DNA of 64,000 nucleotides from Allostella sp. ATCC 35155 (GTDB lineage: Bacteria > Pseudomonadota > Alphaproteobacteria > ATCC43930 > Allostellaceae). This document shows, piece after piece, positions 27,048-36,126 of this stretch; the stretch's first letter is position 1; each line of letters begins with the position of its first letter. Location: NCBI GenBank assembly GCA_006738865.1, contig AP019701.1, positions 1,112,001 to 1,176,000 of the forward strand, in the 5' to 3' direction. A program made the position numbers and the translations under genes. The notes under the pieces were generated by a model, which made no database searches, was not told the DNA's origin, and saw nothing but the letters and a program-made list of their open reading frames with translations.

Positions 27048-27544
27048 ACAGACCGTCCGCCACCCCGTCGTCCCGCATCGCCGAGGGCGTGCAGTCGCTG
27101 GTCGCCGCATTCGACCGTATTCCCCATACGGTGATCGCCGCGGCGGCGCGGGTCTTTCCCGCGGCCGTCTTCTGGTACTCCGGGCGCACCAAGGTCGAGG
27201 GCTGGTCGGTATCCGACAGCGCGATCTTCCTCTTCCGCGAGGAGTATGCGCTGCCCTTCGTCGACCCGGTGCTCGCCGCCTGGGGCGCGACCATCGCCGA
27301 GCATCTGCTGCCGGTGCTGCTGGTCCTCGGCCTCGCCAGCCGCTTCGCGGCCCTGGGTCTCCTCGTCATGACCGCCGTCATCCAGATCTTCGTCTATCCC
27401 GGCGCCTGGCCGACCCATGGCGTGTGGGCCGCCTGCCTGCTGGTCGTCCTGGCACGCGGACCCGGCACCTGGTCGCTCGACCATCTCATCGCGCAGCGCT
27501 TCGGCGGTGGCACTTCGGTTGATCGGCGGGCCGCCCTGGGTTAA
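27044..27544 (+). CDS. bufD: DoxX family membrane protein BufD
   Basis: The 166-residue protein has four membrane helices and the DoxX pattern [12 protein letters not shown], then [23 protein letters not shown] and [11 protein letters not shown] DoxX gene closes most bufferin operons; it may supply redox equivalents or help handle the peptide at the membrane. GGAGG lies 7-8 bases before the ATG. A pair of hairpins follows its stop. Confidence 0.88.
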   Translation: MNRPSATPSSRIAEGVQSLVAAFDRIPHTVIAAAARVFPAAVFWYSGRTKVEGWSVSDSAIFLFREEYALPFVDPVLAAWGATIAEHLLPVLLVLGLASRFAALGLLVMTAVIQIFVYPGAWPTHGVWAACLLVVLARGPGTWSLDHLIAQRFGGGTSVDRRAALG

Positions 27545-27572
27545 CCCGGGCCTCCCGCCGCCGTCCGGCGGG
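27536..27572 (+). terminator. Two adjacent hairpins after bufD
   Basis: CCTGGG-TTAA-CCCGGG straddles the bufD stop, and CCCGCCG-CCGTC-CGGCGGG lies at 27554-27572. Both could fold. No T-run follows, so this may be a terminator, an mRNA end-protecting structure or an attenuator before the ABC-F gene. Confidence 0.4.
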
Positions 27573-27586
27573 TCGCACAGGAGCCC

Positions 27587-29395
27587 ATGGCAGCGCCGCT
27601 TCTCGTTCTCCAGGACATCCAACTCTCCTTCGGCGGCCGGCCGCTCATCGAGGGCGCCGAACTGTCGGTCGCGGAGGGCGAGCGGCTCTGCCTCGTCGGG
27701 CGCAACGGCTCGGGCAAGTCGACCCTGCTCAAGATCGCGGCGGGGCTGATCGAGGCCGACCGGGGAACCCGGGTCGTCCACCAGGGGGCGGTCATCCGCT
27801 ACCTGCCGCAGGAGCCGGACCTCGCCGGCTATCCGACCACGCTCGCCTATGCCGAGGGCGACATCGCCCCCGACGGCGACCGCCACCGGGCCCGCCTGCT
27901 GCTGGAGGCGCTGGGCCTGACGGGGCAGGAGGAGCCCGCCCGACTGTCGGGCGGCGAGGCGCGGCGCGCGGCGCTCGCCCGCGTGCTGGCGCCGCAGCCC
28001 GACGTGCTGCTGCTGGACGAGCCGACCAACCATCTAGACCTGCCGGCGATCGAATGGCTGGAGGCGGAACTGGGGAGCCTGCGCTCGGCCATCGTCCTCA
28101 TCAGCCACGACCGGCGCTTCCTGCAGTCGCTGTCGCGCAGCACGCTCTGGCTCGACCGCGGCCGCACGCGCCACCTCGACCAGGGGTTCTCGGGCTTCGA
28201 GGAGTGGCGCGACCGCGTGCTCGAGGAGGAGGAACTCGATCGCCACAAGCTCGACCGCAAGATCGTCGCCGAGCAGGACTGGCTGCGCTACGGCGTCACC
28301 GCCCGGCGCAAGCGCAACCAGGGCCGCCTGCGCGCCCTGATGGGCCTGCGCACCGAGCGGCGCGAGCAGCGGCGCGCCGTCGGCGACGTCCGCATGACGC
28401 TGTCCGAGGGGGAAACGTCCGGACGCCTGGTGGCTGAGATGGAAGGCGTCTCGAAGGGGTTCGGCGACCGGGTCATCGTGCGCGACCTGTCGCTCAAGCT
28501 CCGGCGCGGCGACCGGCTGGCGATCGTCGGCCCGAACGGCGCCGGCAAGACGACGCTGCTGTCGCTGCTGACCGGCGAACTCGCGCCGGATGCCGGCAGC
28601 GTCCGCCTCGGCGCCAACGTCCAGATGGTGACGCTCGACCAGCGGCGGCAGTCGCTCGACCCCGCGACGACGCTGAAGGACGCGCTGACGGGGGGCGGCG
28701 GCGACATGGTCACGGTCGGCGGCCGGGCGCGGCATTTCGCCGGCTACATGCAGGATTTCCTCTTCCAGCCCGAGCAGGCGCGCACGCCGGTCTCCTCGCT
28801 GTCGGGCGGCGAGCGCGGGCGATTGCTGCTGGCGCGGGCGCTGGCGCTGCCGTCCAACCTGCTCGTGCTCGACGAGCCGACCAACGACCTCGACCTCGAG
28901 ACGCTCGACCTGTTGCAGGAGATGCTGGGGGACTATCCGGGTACGGTCCTGCTGGTCAGCCATGACCGCGATTTCCTCGACCGGGTCGCGACCTCGATCC
29001 TCGCCTACGAGGGGCCGGGCCAGTGGACCGAGTATGCGGGCGGCTATTCCGACATGGTCAGCCAGCGCGGCAGCGGCGTCGAGGCGCGCAAGCCCGAGCG
29101 GACGGAGAAGCCCAGGCCGGCGGCGAAGGTGGAGCCGGCCGAGCCGAGGGCGCGCAAGCCGCGCCTCGGCTTCGCCGAACGGCGGGCGCTGGAGACGCTG
29201 CCGAAGCGGATGGCCGAACTGGAGGCCGCCATCGCCCGCCACCAGGCGGCGCTGGCCGACCCCGGCCTCTATGCCCGCGACCGCGCCCGCTTCGACGCCG
29301 CCACCGCCGGCATCGGCACGGCCCAGGCCGAACTGGCCGCCGCCGAGGAGGAGTGGCTGCGGCTGGAGATGCTGCGCGAGGAGATCGAAGGCTGA
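27587..29395 (+). CDS. ABC-F family ATPase (Uup-like)
   Basis: The 602-residue soluble protein has two ATPase domains and no membrane segments. Domain 1: GRNGSGKST, LSGGEARRAALAR, LLLDEPTNHLD; domain 2: GPNGAGKTT, LSGGERGRLLLAR, LVLDEPTNDLD. The linker is charged, and a C-terminal coiled coil (FAERRALETLPKRMAELEAAI) is typical of Uup, which binds branched DNA or ribosomes. It follows bufD by 42 bases, with hairpins between, so it is probably separately transcribed. Confidence 0.9.
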   Translation: MAAPLLVLQDIQLSFGGRPLIEGAELSVAEGERLCLVGRNGSGKSTLLKIAAGLIEADRGTRVVHQGAVIRYLPQEPDLAGYPTTLAYAEGDIAPDGDRHRARLLLEALGLTGQEEPARLSGGEARRAALARVLAPQPDVLLLDEPTNHLDLPAIEWLEAELGSLRSAIVLISHDRRFLQSLSRSTLWLDRGRTRHLDQGFSGFEEWRDRVLEEEELDRHKLDRKIVAEQDWLRYGVTARRKRNQGRLRALMGLRTERREQRRAVGDVRMTLSEGETSGRLVAEMEGVSKGFGDRVIVRDLSLKLRRGDRLAIVGPNGAGKTTLLSLLTGELAPDAGSVRLGANVQMVTLDQRRQSLDPATTLKDALTGGGGDMVTVGGRARHFAGYMQDFLFQPEQARTPVSSLSGGERGRLLLARALALPSNLLVLDEPTNDLDLETLDLLQEMLGDYPGTVLLVSHDRDFLDRVATSILAYEGPGQWTEYAGGYSDMVSQRGSGVEARKPERTEKPRPAAKVEPAEPRARKPRLGFAERRALETLPKRMAELEAAIARHQAALADPGLYARDRARFDAATAGIGTAQAELAAAEEEWLRLEMLREEIEG

Positions 29396-29440
29396 TGCCA
29401 GATCGAGTCAAATACGACTCAAGGGGCGGGCCAGCCACCG

Positions 29441-29527
29441 TGCGTCCCTCGACTTCGCTCGGGATGAGTTAATGTTTTGGTAGAACCAACGATTATTTCA
29501 TCATCCCGAGCGAAGTCGAGGGACGCA
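29441..29527. repeat. Palindromic repeat, copy 2
   Basis: Perfect 27-base inverted arms (29441-29467 and 29501-29527) flank a 33-base A+T-rich loop. The arms are nearly identical to the copy at 19323-19408, and the flanking bases after the right arm (AACGGCATTGATGGGC against GACGGCGTCGATGGCG) are also alike. It sits between two converging genes, where the large hairpin could also stop transcription. Confidence 0.85.
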
Positions 29528-29574
29528 ACGGCATTGATGGGCTGCCGTTCCACCTTAACCGAACTTGGTATGGG

Positions 29575-31185
29575 CTATTCGAGGCGGGCGACGAAGCGGC
29601 CATAGGGCGGCAGGTCGACCCAGCCGTCGGCGACCGGATGCCGGCGCCCGTCCGGTTCGGCCAGTACGGCCGCCGTCGGCCCCGGCACGGGCAGGCGTGC
29701 GGGCCGGCCGGCCAGTTCGACGGCGACCAGCACCCGCTCGTCGCCCAGCGTGCGCAGGATGGCGGCCGTCCCGTCCGGTGCGTCGAGGAAGCGGATGTCG
29801 CCCTTGCACAGGGCGACCTGGTCGCGCCGCCAACGCAGCAGCGCGCGCGTGTAATTCAGCACCGAGCCGGGGTCGACCTGCTGGGCGCCGGCGCTGCGGC
29901 GCAGATGGACGTTCGGCGTCGGCAGCCAGGCGTCGCGTTCCGAGAAGCCGCCGTGGCGGTCGGAATCGTCCCAGGGCATCGGTGTCCGGCAGCCGTCCCG
30001 GCCGGGAAAGTCGGGGAAGAAGGCGAGGCCGAACGGATCGCGGATCTGGGCGAAGGGGACGTCGGCATCCGGCAGGCCGAGTTCCTCGCCCTGGTAGAGG
30101 AAGATCGTCCCGCGCAGCGCCGACAGCAGCGCGATCAGCGCCTTGGCCAGCTCCGGCGGCGCGTCGCGGCCGCCCCAGCGCGAGGCGACGCGCTCGACGT
30201 CGTGGTTGCTGAAGGCCCAGGCGGGCCAGCCGTGCCGCTGGCCGTTGTGGAACGTCTCGAGGGTCTGGCGGAGGAAGTCGAGATCGAGCCGCGGACCCAG
30301 CAGGGCAAAGGAGTAGGCGGTGTGCAGCGGCGCCTGCGGCCCGGCATACTCCTCGGCGACCCGCAGACCGTCATCGTCGGCGATTTCGGCGACCAGCATG
30401 GCGTCGCCGTAGAGGTCGACGAGGTCGCGGAGGCGGCGCAGGAAGGTGAGGGTCTCGGGCTGGGACTTGTCGAAGCGGTGAATCTGGCGGTTGTAGGGGC
30501 TGCCCGGCGGCACGCCTTCGGTCGGCGCCATGTCGGCGGGGCGCGGCGGGTTGTCCCGCAGCAGCCGGTCGTGGGTGAAGCAGTTGCAGGCATCCAGCCG
30601 GAACCCGTCGACGCCGCGCTCGAGCCAGAAGCGGCACTCCTCCAGCAGCGCGTCCTGCACGGCCGGGTTGGCGACGTCGAGGTCGGGCTGGGCGGCCAGG
30701 AAGTGATGCAGGTAGTACTGCCGGCGGCGCGGCTCCCAGGACCAGGCGGGGCCGCCGAACATCGACAGCCAGTTGTTGGGCGGAGTGCCGTCCGGCTTGG
30801 CGTCGGCCCAGACGTACCAGTCGGAGCGGGGATTGTCGTGCGAGCGCCGCGACTCCTGGAACCAGGGGTGACGGTGCGAGGTGTGGCTCAGCACCATGTC
30901 GACGACGACCTTCAGGCCGAGGCGATGCGCCTCGGCCAGCAGCCGGTCGAAGTCGGCGTCGCTGCCGAACAGCGGATCGACCTTGCGGTAATCCTCGACG
31001 TCGTAGCCGAAATCCTCCATCGGCGACTTGACGAAGGGGGAGATCCAGACGGCGTCGACCCCCAGTTCGGCGATGTAGGGCAGGCGCCGGAGCAGGCCAG
31101 GGAGATCGCCGATCCCGTTGCCGTCGCTGTCCTGAAAGCTCCGCGGGTACACCTGATAGATCACCGCGCCGCGCCACCAACTCAT
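29575..31185 (-). CDS. GH13 alpha-glucosidase (oligo-1,6-glucosidase/maltase type)
   Basis: The 536-residue enzyme starts WWRGAVIYQVYPRSFQDSDGNGIGD and has the GH13 regions: DMVLSHTSHRHPW, GFRLDACN (nucleophile Asp), LVAEIADD (acid/base Glu) and FSNHDVERV. It cleaves alpha-linked glucose from short sugars and lacks a signal peptide, so it acts in the cytoplasm. It is divergent from the glucosylglycerol operon and could degrade imported glucosylglycerol or other alpha-glucosides; that link is inference. Confidence 0.88.
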   Translation of the reverse strand: MSWWRGAVIYQVYPRSFQDSDGNGIGDLPGLLRRLPYIAELGVDAVWISPFVKSPMEDFGYDVEDYRKVDPLFGSDADFDRLLAEAHRLGLKVVVDMVLSHTSHRHPWFQESRRSHDNPRSDWYVWADAKPDGTPPNNWLSMFGGPAWSWEPRRRQYYLHHFLAAQPDLDVANPAVQDALLEECRFWLERGVDGFRLDACNCFTHDRLLRDNPPRPADMAPTEGVPPGSPYNRQIHRFDKSQPETLTFLRRLRDLVDLYGDAMLVAEIADDDGLRVAEEYAGPQAPLHTAYSFALLGPRLDLDFLRQTLETFHNGQRHGWPAWAFSNHDVERVASRWGGRDAPPELAKALIALLSALRGTIFLYQGEELGLPDADVPFAQIRDPFGLAFFPDFPGRDGCRTPMPWDDSDRHGGFSERDAWLPTPNVHLRRSAGAQQVDPGSVLNYTRALLRWRRDQVALCKGDIRFLDAPDGTAAILRTLGDERVLVAVELAGRPARLPVPGPTAAVLAEPDGRRHPVADGWVDLPPYGRFVARLE

Positions 31186-31282
31186 GCAGCCTCCTCGCTT
31201 GAACCGCTCGGCCTACTTGGCCATATCCTACCGAAAAACAAGGAACTTTCTGCCTGCGGACAGAATTTGGCGGCGCCGAGGG

Positions 31283-31312
31283 TAGACAAGACACCGCCTT
31301 TTCGGATATACG
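31283..31312 (+). promoter_or_regulatory. Possible sigma-70 promoter of the glucosylglycerol operon
   Basis: TAGACA (31283-31288) and TATACG (31307-31312) are 18 bases apart in the A+T-rich divergent region, 55 bases before the gpsA start. This is a moderate match to TTGACA/TATAAT. Confidence 0.35.
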
Positions 31313-31367
31313 ATTAAGAATAGTTCATCAACAGACGGCCCTTTGGGGCCAGAGGGGAGCCAAGACC

Positions 31368-32522
31368 GTGCCACAATACGGTACAGCTTCCCGGGATATT
31401 CATGACGTTGTTCCAGAGCCTTTCGACGATGTTTGTGTCATCGGTGGTGGGGCCTGGGGGACTGCTCTTGCGCTGATCGCGCATCGGGCCGGTCGCGGCG
31501 TGCGTCTATGGATCCGGGAACCCGAGGCGGCCGCCGCCGCACAGCATACACGCCGCAATCCGTTCCTGCCCGACCATGCGCTCGACGACGCGATCCGGGT
31601 GACTGCTGACATGGACGCCGCGCTTGCCGGGGCCGGCCTCGTGCTGCTCGTGGTGCCGTCGCAGTTCCTGCGCCGCGTGGCGAAGGACGTCCAGTCGCGG
31701 CTCGCCGCGGGCGTGCCGGTGCTGGTCTGCAGCAAGGGTGTCGAGGTCGAGACGGGCTGCCTCATGACCGAGGTCGTCGCCGCCGAGATGCCGGGACGGC
31801 CGTTCGCCATCCTGTCCGGCCCGAGCTTCGCCGGCGAGGCCGCAGAGGGCCAGCCGACGGCGGTCACCATCGCCGCCGGCAGCCGCGAGACCATTCTCGA
31901 TCCGCTGGCGGCGCGCGTCGCCGTCACGCTCGGCACGTCGACCTTCCGCCCGTATCTCTCGGACGATCCGACCGGCGTCGAGGTCGGCGGCGCGGTCAAG
32001 AACGTGCTCGCCATCGCCTGCGGCATGGCGGCCGGGCGCGGCCTCGGCTCCAATCCGCGGGCCGCCCTCATCGCCCGCGGCCTGGCCGAGATGAAGCGCC
32101 TCGCCGAGGCCCTCGGCGGCCAGCGCGAAACCGTCACCGGCCTGTCCGGGGTCGGTGACCTGACGCTCACCTGCTCCAGCGAGCAGTCGCGCAACTTCTC
32201 GTTCGGCAAGGCGCTCGGCGCCGGGATGACGGCCGAAGAGGCGCTCTCCGGCAAGTCGGCGGTGGTCGAGGGCGTGGTCAATGCCCGCTCGGTCACCGCG
32301 CTCGCCCGTCGCCTGGGCATCGAGATGCCGATCTGCGAGGCCGTGCAGGCGACGCTGGACGGCGTGCTCTCGCTCGACGAGGCGATCCACGGCCTGCTGA
32401 CGCGACCGCTGACGGCCGAGCCGCGCGCGCTGGAGCCGGTCGTCAAGGTGCCGCACCCGGCGGCCGATACCGCGCCGCCCACGATCCTCGACGGCATCCC
32501 CGCCGATCGCCCGGCGGCATGA
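31368..32522 (+). CDS. gpsA: NAD(P)H-dependent glycerol-3-phosphate dehydrogenase
   Basis: The 384-residue protein has the Rossmann motif VIGGGAWGTALA, the CSKGVE and SGPSFAGE blocks, the catalytic GAVKNVLAIACG and GLSGVGDLTLTCSS. It reduces dihydroxyacetone phosphate to sn-glycerol-3-phosphate. Here it is the first gene of the ggpS operon, so it probably supplies the acceptor for glucosylglycerol rather than lipid synthesis. GTG at 31368 has AGGGGAG upstream; the N-terminus is about 20 residues longer than usual and the C-terminus also carries an extra tail. Its stop overlaps the HAD gene (ATGA). Confidence 0.93.
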   Translation: MPQYGTASRDIHDVVPEPFDDVCVIGGGAWGTALALIAHRAGRGVRLWIREPEAAAAAQHTRRNPFLPDHALDDAIRVTADMDAALAGAGLVLLVVPSQFLRRVAKDVQSRLAAGVPVLVCSKGVEVETGCLMTEVVAAEMPGRPFAILSGPSFAGEAAEGQPTAVTIAAGSRETILDPLAARVAVTLGTSTFRPYLSDDPTGVEVGGAVKNVLAIACGMAAGRGLGSNPRAALIARGLAEMKRLAEALGGQRETVTGLSGVGDLTLTCSSEQSRNFSFGKALGAGMTAEEALSGKSAVVEGVVNARSVTALARRLGIEMPICEAVQATLDGVLSLDEAIHGLLTRPLTAEPRALEPVVKVPHPAADTAPPTILDGIPADRPAA

Positions 32523-33241
32523 GGGATCCCGGACTCGTCCTGGCCACCGATCTCGACGGTACCTTCCTCGGCGGATCGCACGGCCAGCGCCACGCCCTCT
32601 ACGACCATCTCCGCGCGCGGGACGACGCGGTCCTGATATTCGTGACGGGCCGCGATCTCGACTTCATCCGCGAGCTGATCGCCACGCCCGGCATGCCCCG
32701 GCCCGACTGGATCGTCGGCGATGTCGGGACGACGGTGGTGGATGGCCGCGACTTCCGCCCCGTCGCGGAGATCGACGGCGCGATCGCCCGCATCTGGAAC
32801 GATGCCGGCGAGCGCGTGCGCGCCCTGCTCGCCGGCGAGCCCGGCCTGCGGCTGCAGGACACGCCGTTCCGCCATCGCGTCAGCTACGACTACGACCCGG
32901 CCGTCCTGTCGCCCGATGTCGTCGCCCGCGTCGAGGCGGAGGGCTTCGACTGCCTGCTTTCCGCCGAGCGCTTTCTCGACGTGCTGCCGCGCGGCGTCGC
33001 CAAGGGGCCGACCCTGTTGCGGCTGGTGGAGTGGCTCGAGCTGCCCGCCGACCGCGTCCTCGTGGCGGGGGACACGCTCAACGATCTCTCGCTCTTTCAA
33101 ACCCGACTGAAGGGGGTGGCCGTCGGCAATTCCGAGCCGAAGCTCCTGAACGCGATCGCCGAATTCGATTGGGTGCACCGCAGCGCCGAACCGGGCGCCG
33201 CCGGCATCGCCGACGCGCTCCGCCATTTCGGTCTCCAGTAG
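32519..33241 (+). CDS. HAD phosphatase, probable glucosylglycerol-phosphate phosphatase
   Basis: The 240-residue protein has HAD motif I (TDLDGTFLGG, Asp11 and Asp13), a C2 cap of the sucrose-phosphatase type, Lys in GVAKGPTLL and motif IV GDTLNDLSLF. It would remove phosphate from a sugar phosphate. Its place between gpsA and ggpS makes glucosylglycerol 3-phosphate the likely substrate; in some bacteria such a domain is fused to GgpS. The cyanobacterial GgpP is of a different type, so no symbol is given. Confidence 0.78.
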   Translation: MRDPGLVLATDLDGTFLGGSHGQRHALYDHLRARDDAVLIFVTGRDLDFIRELIATPGMPRPDWIVGDVGTTVVDGRDFRPVAEIDGAIARIWNDAGERVRALLAGEPGLRLQDTPFRHRVSYDYDPAVLSPDVVARVEAEGFDCLLSAERFLDVLPRGVAKGPTLLRLVEWLELPADRVLVAGDTLNDLSLFQTRLKGVAVGNSEPKLLNAIAEFDWVHRSAEPGAAGIADALRHFGLQ

Positions 33242-33251
33242 GAGAAGACCC

Positions 33252-34772
33252 ATGGAAAAATCTTCGCTCGTCATCGTCTACCATCGCCAGCCCTACGAGG
33301 AAGTGGTGGAGAACGGCCGGACGACCTACCGCGAGAACCGCAGCCCGAACGGCATCGTGCCGACGCTGAAGGGCTTCTTCGGCCGCATCGATCCCGGCCG
33401 GGGCGCCTGGGTCGCCTGGAAGCAGCAGTCGCCGCGCCGCAAAGAGACGTTCGAGCGCGTCATCCGCATCGAGGACAGCTTCGGCAGCTACGCGGTCTCG
33501 CGCCTGCCGCTGACGGCCGAACAGGTCCGCAGCTTCTACCATGTGACCTCGAAGGAGGCGCTCTGGCCGATCCTGCACTCCTTCCCCTCGCTCTTCCGCT
33601 ACGACAATGTCGACTGGCCGACCTTCCGCGAGGTGAACCGCCTGTTTGCCGAGGCGGCGGCCGCCCAGGCCGAGGACGGCGCGCTCGTCTGGATCCACGA
33701 CTACAATCTCTGGCTGGTGCCGAAGTACCTGCGCGAACTCAACCCGACGCTGCGCATTGCCTTCTTCCACCACACGCCGTTCCCGGCGCCGGACATCTTC
33801 AGCGTCCTGCCCTGGCGCGAGGAGATCGTCGAAAGCCTGCTCGACTGCGACCTCGTCGGGTTTCATGTGCCGCGCTACGCCAAGAACTTCGCCGATGTGG
33901 CGCGGGCACTGTGCGGCGCGGATATCGAGCGCCGGGTGGCGGTCGAGGCCGGCATGTCGCCGACCGGATTCGCCCTGTCGGAGCCGGAGGTTCCGACGCT
34001 GCTCGGCCATCGCGGCCGCAAGGTGGCGCTGGACGCCTTCCCGGTGGGCACCAACCCGGAACTCATCGCCGAACTGCTGGAGGGGACACCGCGGCAGGTC
34101 ATGGAGGCGTCGATCCGGGAGGAGCTCGGCGACCAGCGCCTCATCGTCGCCGTCGGCCGCACCGACTACACCAAGGGGACGATAGAGGTGCTGCGTGCGT
34201 TCGAGCGGTTGCTCGAGCGCCGGCCGGAGCTGCATCGCACGGTCAAGCTGATGGTGACCTCGGTCCGCTCCGCCGACGGCATGGACATCTACCGCGAGAC
34301 GCAGCGGAACATCGAGGCGCTGGTGGGCCGCATCAACGGCCGCTTCTCCGACCTGCGCTGGACGCCCATCCTGCTCTTCACCAACGCCGTGCCGTTCGAT
34401 CGGCTGATATCCTACTACCGCGTCGCCGACGTCTGCCTGACGACGCCGCTGCGCGACGGCCTGAACCTGGTGGCCAAGGAGTATGTCGCCGCCCGTGCGG
34501 GTGCCGGCGGCGCGCTCGTGCTGTCCGAGTTCGCGGGATGCGCGATCGAATTCCCCGAGGCGTTCCTGACCAACCCCTATTCCACCCGCTCGATGGACGC
34601 GGCGCTCGATGCCGCCCTCGACATGCCGGAGGAGGAGGGGCGCCGGCGCATGGACGCGATGCTGCGCACGGTGCGGCACTACGACGTCGCCCACTGGGCG
34701 GCCCATACGCTGGAACGCTTCGGCGAGATCGGCGTCACCGCGGAGCCGATGCCGCGTCGCGCGGCCGGCTGA
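33252..34772 (+). CDS. ggpS: Glucosylglycerol-phosphate synthase (GT20)
   Basis: The 506-residue protein begins [18 protein letters not shown] and contains [58 protein letters not shown] and [13 protein letters not shown], matching cyanobacterial GgpS along its length. GgpS joins ADP-glucose and glycerol-3-phosphate. Trehalose-phosphate synthase (OtsA) shares the GT20 fold, but the YHRQPY start, the [14 protein letters not shown] block and the gpsA neighbour favour GgpS. It starts 10 bases after the HAD gene. Confidence 0.9.
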   Translation: MEKSSLVIVYHRQPYEEVVENGRTTYRENRSPNGIVPTLKGFFGRIDPGRGAWVAWKQQSPRRKETFERVIRIEDSFGSYAVSRLPLTAEQVRSFYHVTSKEALWPILHSFPSLFRYDNVDWPTFREVNRLFAEAAAAQAEDGALVWIHDYNLWLVPKYLRELNPTLRIAFFHHTPFPAPDIFSVLPWREEIVESLLDCDLVGFHVPRYAKNFADVARALCGADIERRVAVEAGMSPTGFALSEPEVPTLLGHRGRKVALDAFPVGTNPELIAELLEGTPRQVMEASIREELGDQRLIVAVGRTDYTKGTIEVLRAFERLLERRPELHRTVKLMVTSVRSADGMDIYRETQRNIEALVGRINGRFSDLRWTPILLFTNAVPFDRLISYYRVADVCLTTPLRDGLNLVAKEYVAARAGAGGALVLSEFAGCAIEFPEAFLTNPYSTRSMDAALDAALDMPEEEGRRRMDAMLRTVRHYDVAHWAAHTLERFGEIGVTAEPMPRRAAG

Positions 34773-34791
34773 CCACCGGGTGGGTTGCCGG

Positions 34792-36126
34792 ATGGGGTGG
34801 TGGACCCGGGCCGCGGCGCGGCTCGGGATCGTGACAGGCGCCCGTGTCGGGCCGGGGGGCGTCGCCGCCGCGGCGCTGCTGGCGGCCGTGGCTGTCGCCC
34901 GGCCGGCGCAGTCGGTCGAGCTCGCGATCTCCTGTGGTGCGCTCGGCATCGAGCTGCGGCTCTGCACCGACGGCGTGCGCGCCTGGGAGCGCAAGACCGG
35001 CAACCGCGTCGAGGTGGTGTCGACGCCGAATTCCTCGAACGAGCGGCTGGCGCTCTACCAGCAGCTTCTCAGCGCGCAGGCGGACGACATCGACGTGCTG
35101 CAGATCGATGTCGTTTGGCCGGGTGTCCTGGCATCCCATCTGGTCGACCTGTCGCCCTATCTCGCGGACGCGGCCGGTCAGCATTTCGCGACGATCATTG
35201 CCAACAACACGGTCGACGGGCGGCTGCTCGCCATGCCCTGGTGGACCGACGCCGGCCTGCTCTTCTATCGCAGCGACCTCTTGGAGAAGTACGGCCGCGC
35301 CCCGCCGGAGAGCTGGCCGGAACTGGCAGAGACCGCCCGCCTCGTCCAGGAGGGCGAGCGCGCGGCCGGACATCCGCGCATCTGGGGCTTCGTGTGGCAG
35401 GGACGGGCCTACGAGGGCCTCTTCTGCAATGCGCTGGAATGGCTCGTGGGCTTCGGCGGCGGCACGGTGATCGACGCCGAGGGGCATCCGACGATCGCCA
35501 ATCCCGGTGCCGAGGCGGCGTTCGCCGCCGCGCGCAGCTGGGTCGGCACGATCTCGCCGCGCGGCGTACTCAACTACGACGAGGAGGCGGCGCGCGGCGT
35601 CTTTCAGGCGGGCCATGCCGTCTTCATGCGCAACTGGCCCTATGCCTGGGCGCTCGCGCAGGGCGAGGACAGTCCTGTCCGGAATAAGGTGGGGGTGGCG
35701 CCGCTGCCGCCGGCCGAGCCGGGCGGAGTGGGGGCCGGCACGCTCGGCGGCTGGAACCTCGCCGTCTCACGCTATTCCCGCCATCCGGCGGCGGCAGCCG
35801 ACCTCGTCCGGCATCTCACCGGCGCGGCCGAGCAGAAGCGGCGCGCCGTCACGGCCGCCTACAATCCGACCATCCCGGCCCTCTACGAGGATGCCGACAT
35901 CCTGCGGGCCAATCCCTTCTATGCGCAGCTGCGCCCGATCCTGGCGGAGGCGGTGGCACGGCCCTCGCGGATCGCCGGCCGGCGCTATGCCCGGCTGTCG
36001 AGCCTGGTCTGGCGCGCCACCCACGACATCGTCGCGCGCGGCGTCGATCCGGGCCCGCGCCTGGAGCGTCTGGCGGCCGAGATCCGCCGGCTCGCGCGCC
36101 GCTCGGGCTGGGGGGCGGTCCAATGA
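34792..36126 (+). CDS. Sugar ABC transporter substrate-binding protein
   Basis: The 444-residue protein has a signal peptide within about 45 residues (hydrophobic AAAALLAAVAVA, then a cleavage region near QSVELA) and the extracellular solute-binding family 1 fold: LLSAQADDIDVLQIDVVWPG, PWWTDAGLLFYRSDLLEKYG, GGWNLAVSRYSRHP. It would capture the sugar for the two permeases that follow. Position after ggpS suggests glucosylglycerol (GgtB-like) or a related alpha-glucoside. It overlaps the next gene by ATGA. Start ATG 34792 lacks a strong ribosome site. Confidence 0.88.
   Translation: MGWWTRAAARLGIVTGARVGPGGVAAAALLAAVAVARPAQSVELAISCGALGIELRLCTDGVRAWERKTGNRVEVVSTPNSSNERLALYQQLLSAQADDIDVLQIDVVWPGVLASHLVDLSPYLADAAGQHFATIIANNTVDGRLLAMPWWTDAGLLFYRSDLLEKYGRAPPESWPELAETARLVQEGERAAGHPRIWGFVWQGRAYEGLFCNALEWLVGFGGGTVIDAEGHPTIANPGAEAAFAAARSWVGTISPRGVLNYDEEAARGVFQAGHAVFMRNWPYAWALAQGEDSPVRNKVGVAPLPPAEPGGVGAGTLGGWNLAVSRYSRHPAAAADLVRHLTGAAEQKRRAVTAAYNPTIPALYEDADILRANPFYAQLRPILAEAVARPSRIAGRRYARLSSLVWRATHDIVARGVDPGPRLERLAAEIRRLARRSGWGAVQ

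Noticed and set aside
25058-27544. Methanobactin biosynthesis
   Set aside because: The precursor is a signal-peptide DUF2282 protein with four Cys and the partner is DUF2063 plus DoxX, which is the bufferin arrangement; no MbnC or MbnT is present.
33252-34772. Trehalose-6-phosphate synthase (OtsA) as the name for the GT20 protein
   Set aside because: The N-terminal [20 protein letters not shown] block and gpsA/HAD neighbours match glucosylglycerol-phosphate synthase; no OtsB-type gene is present.
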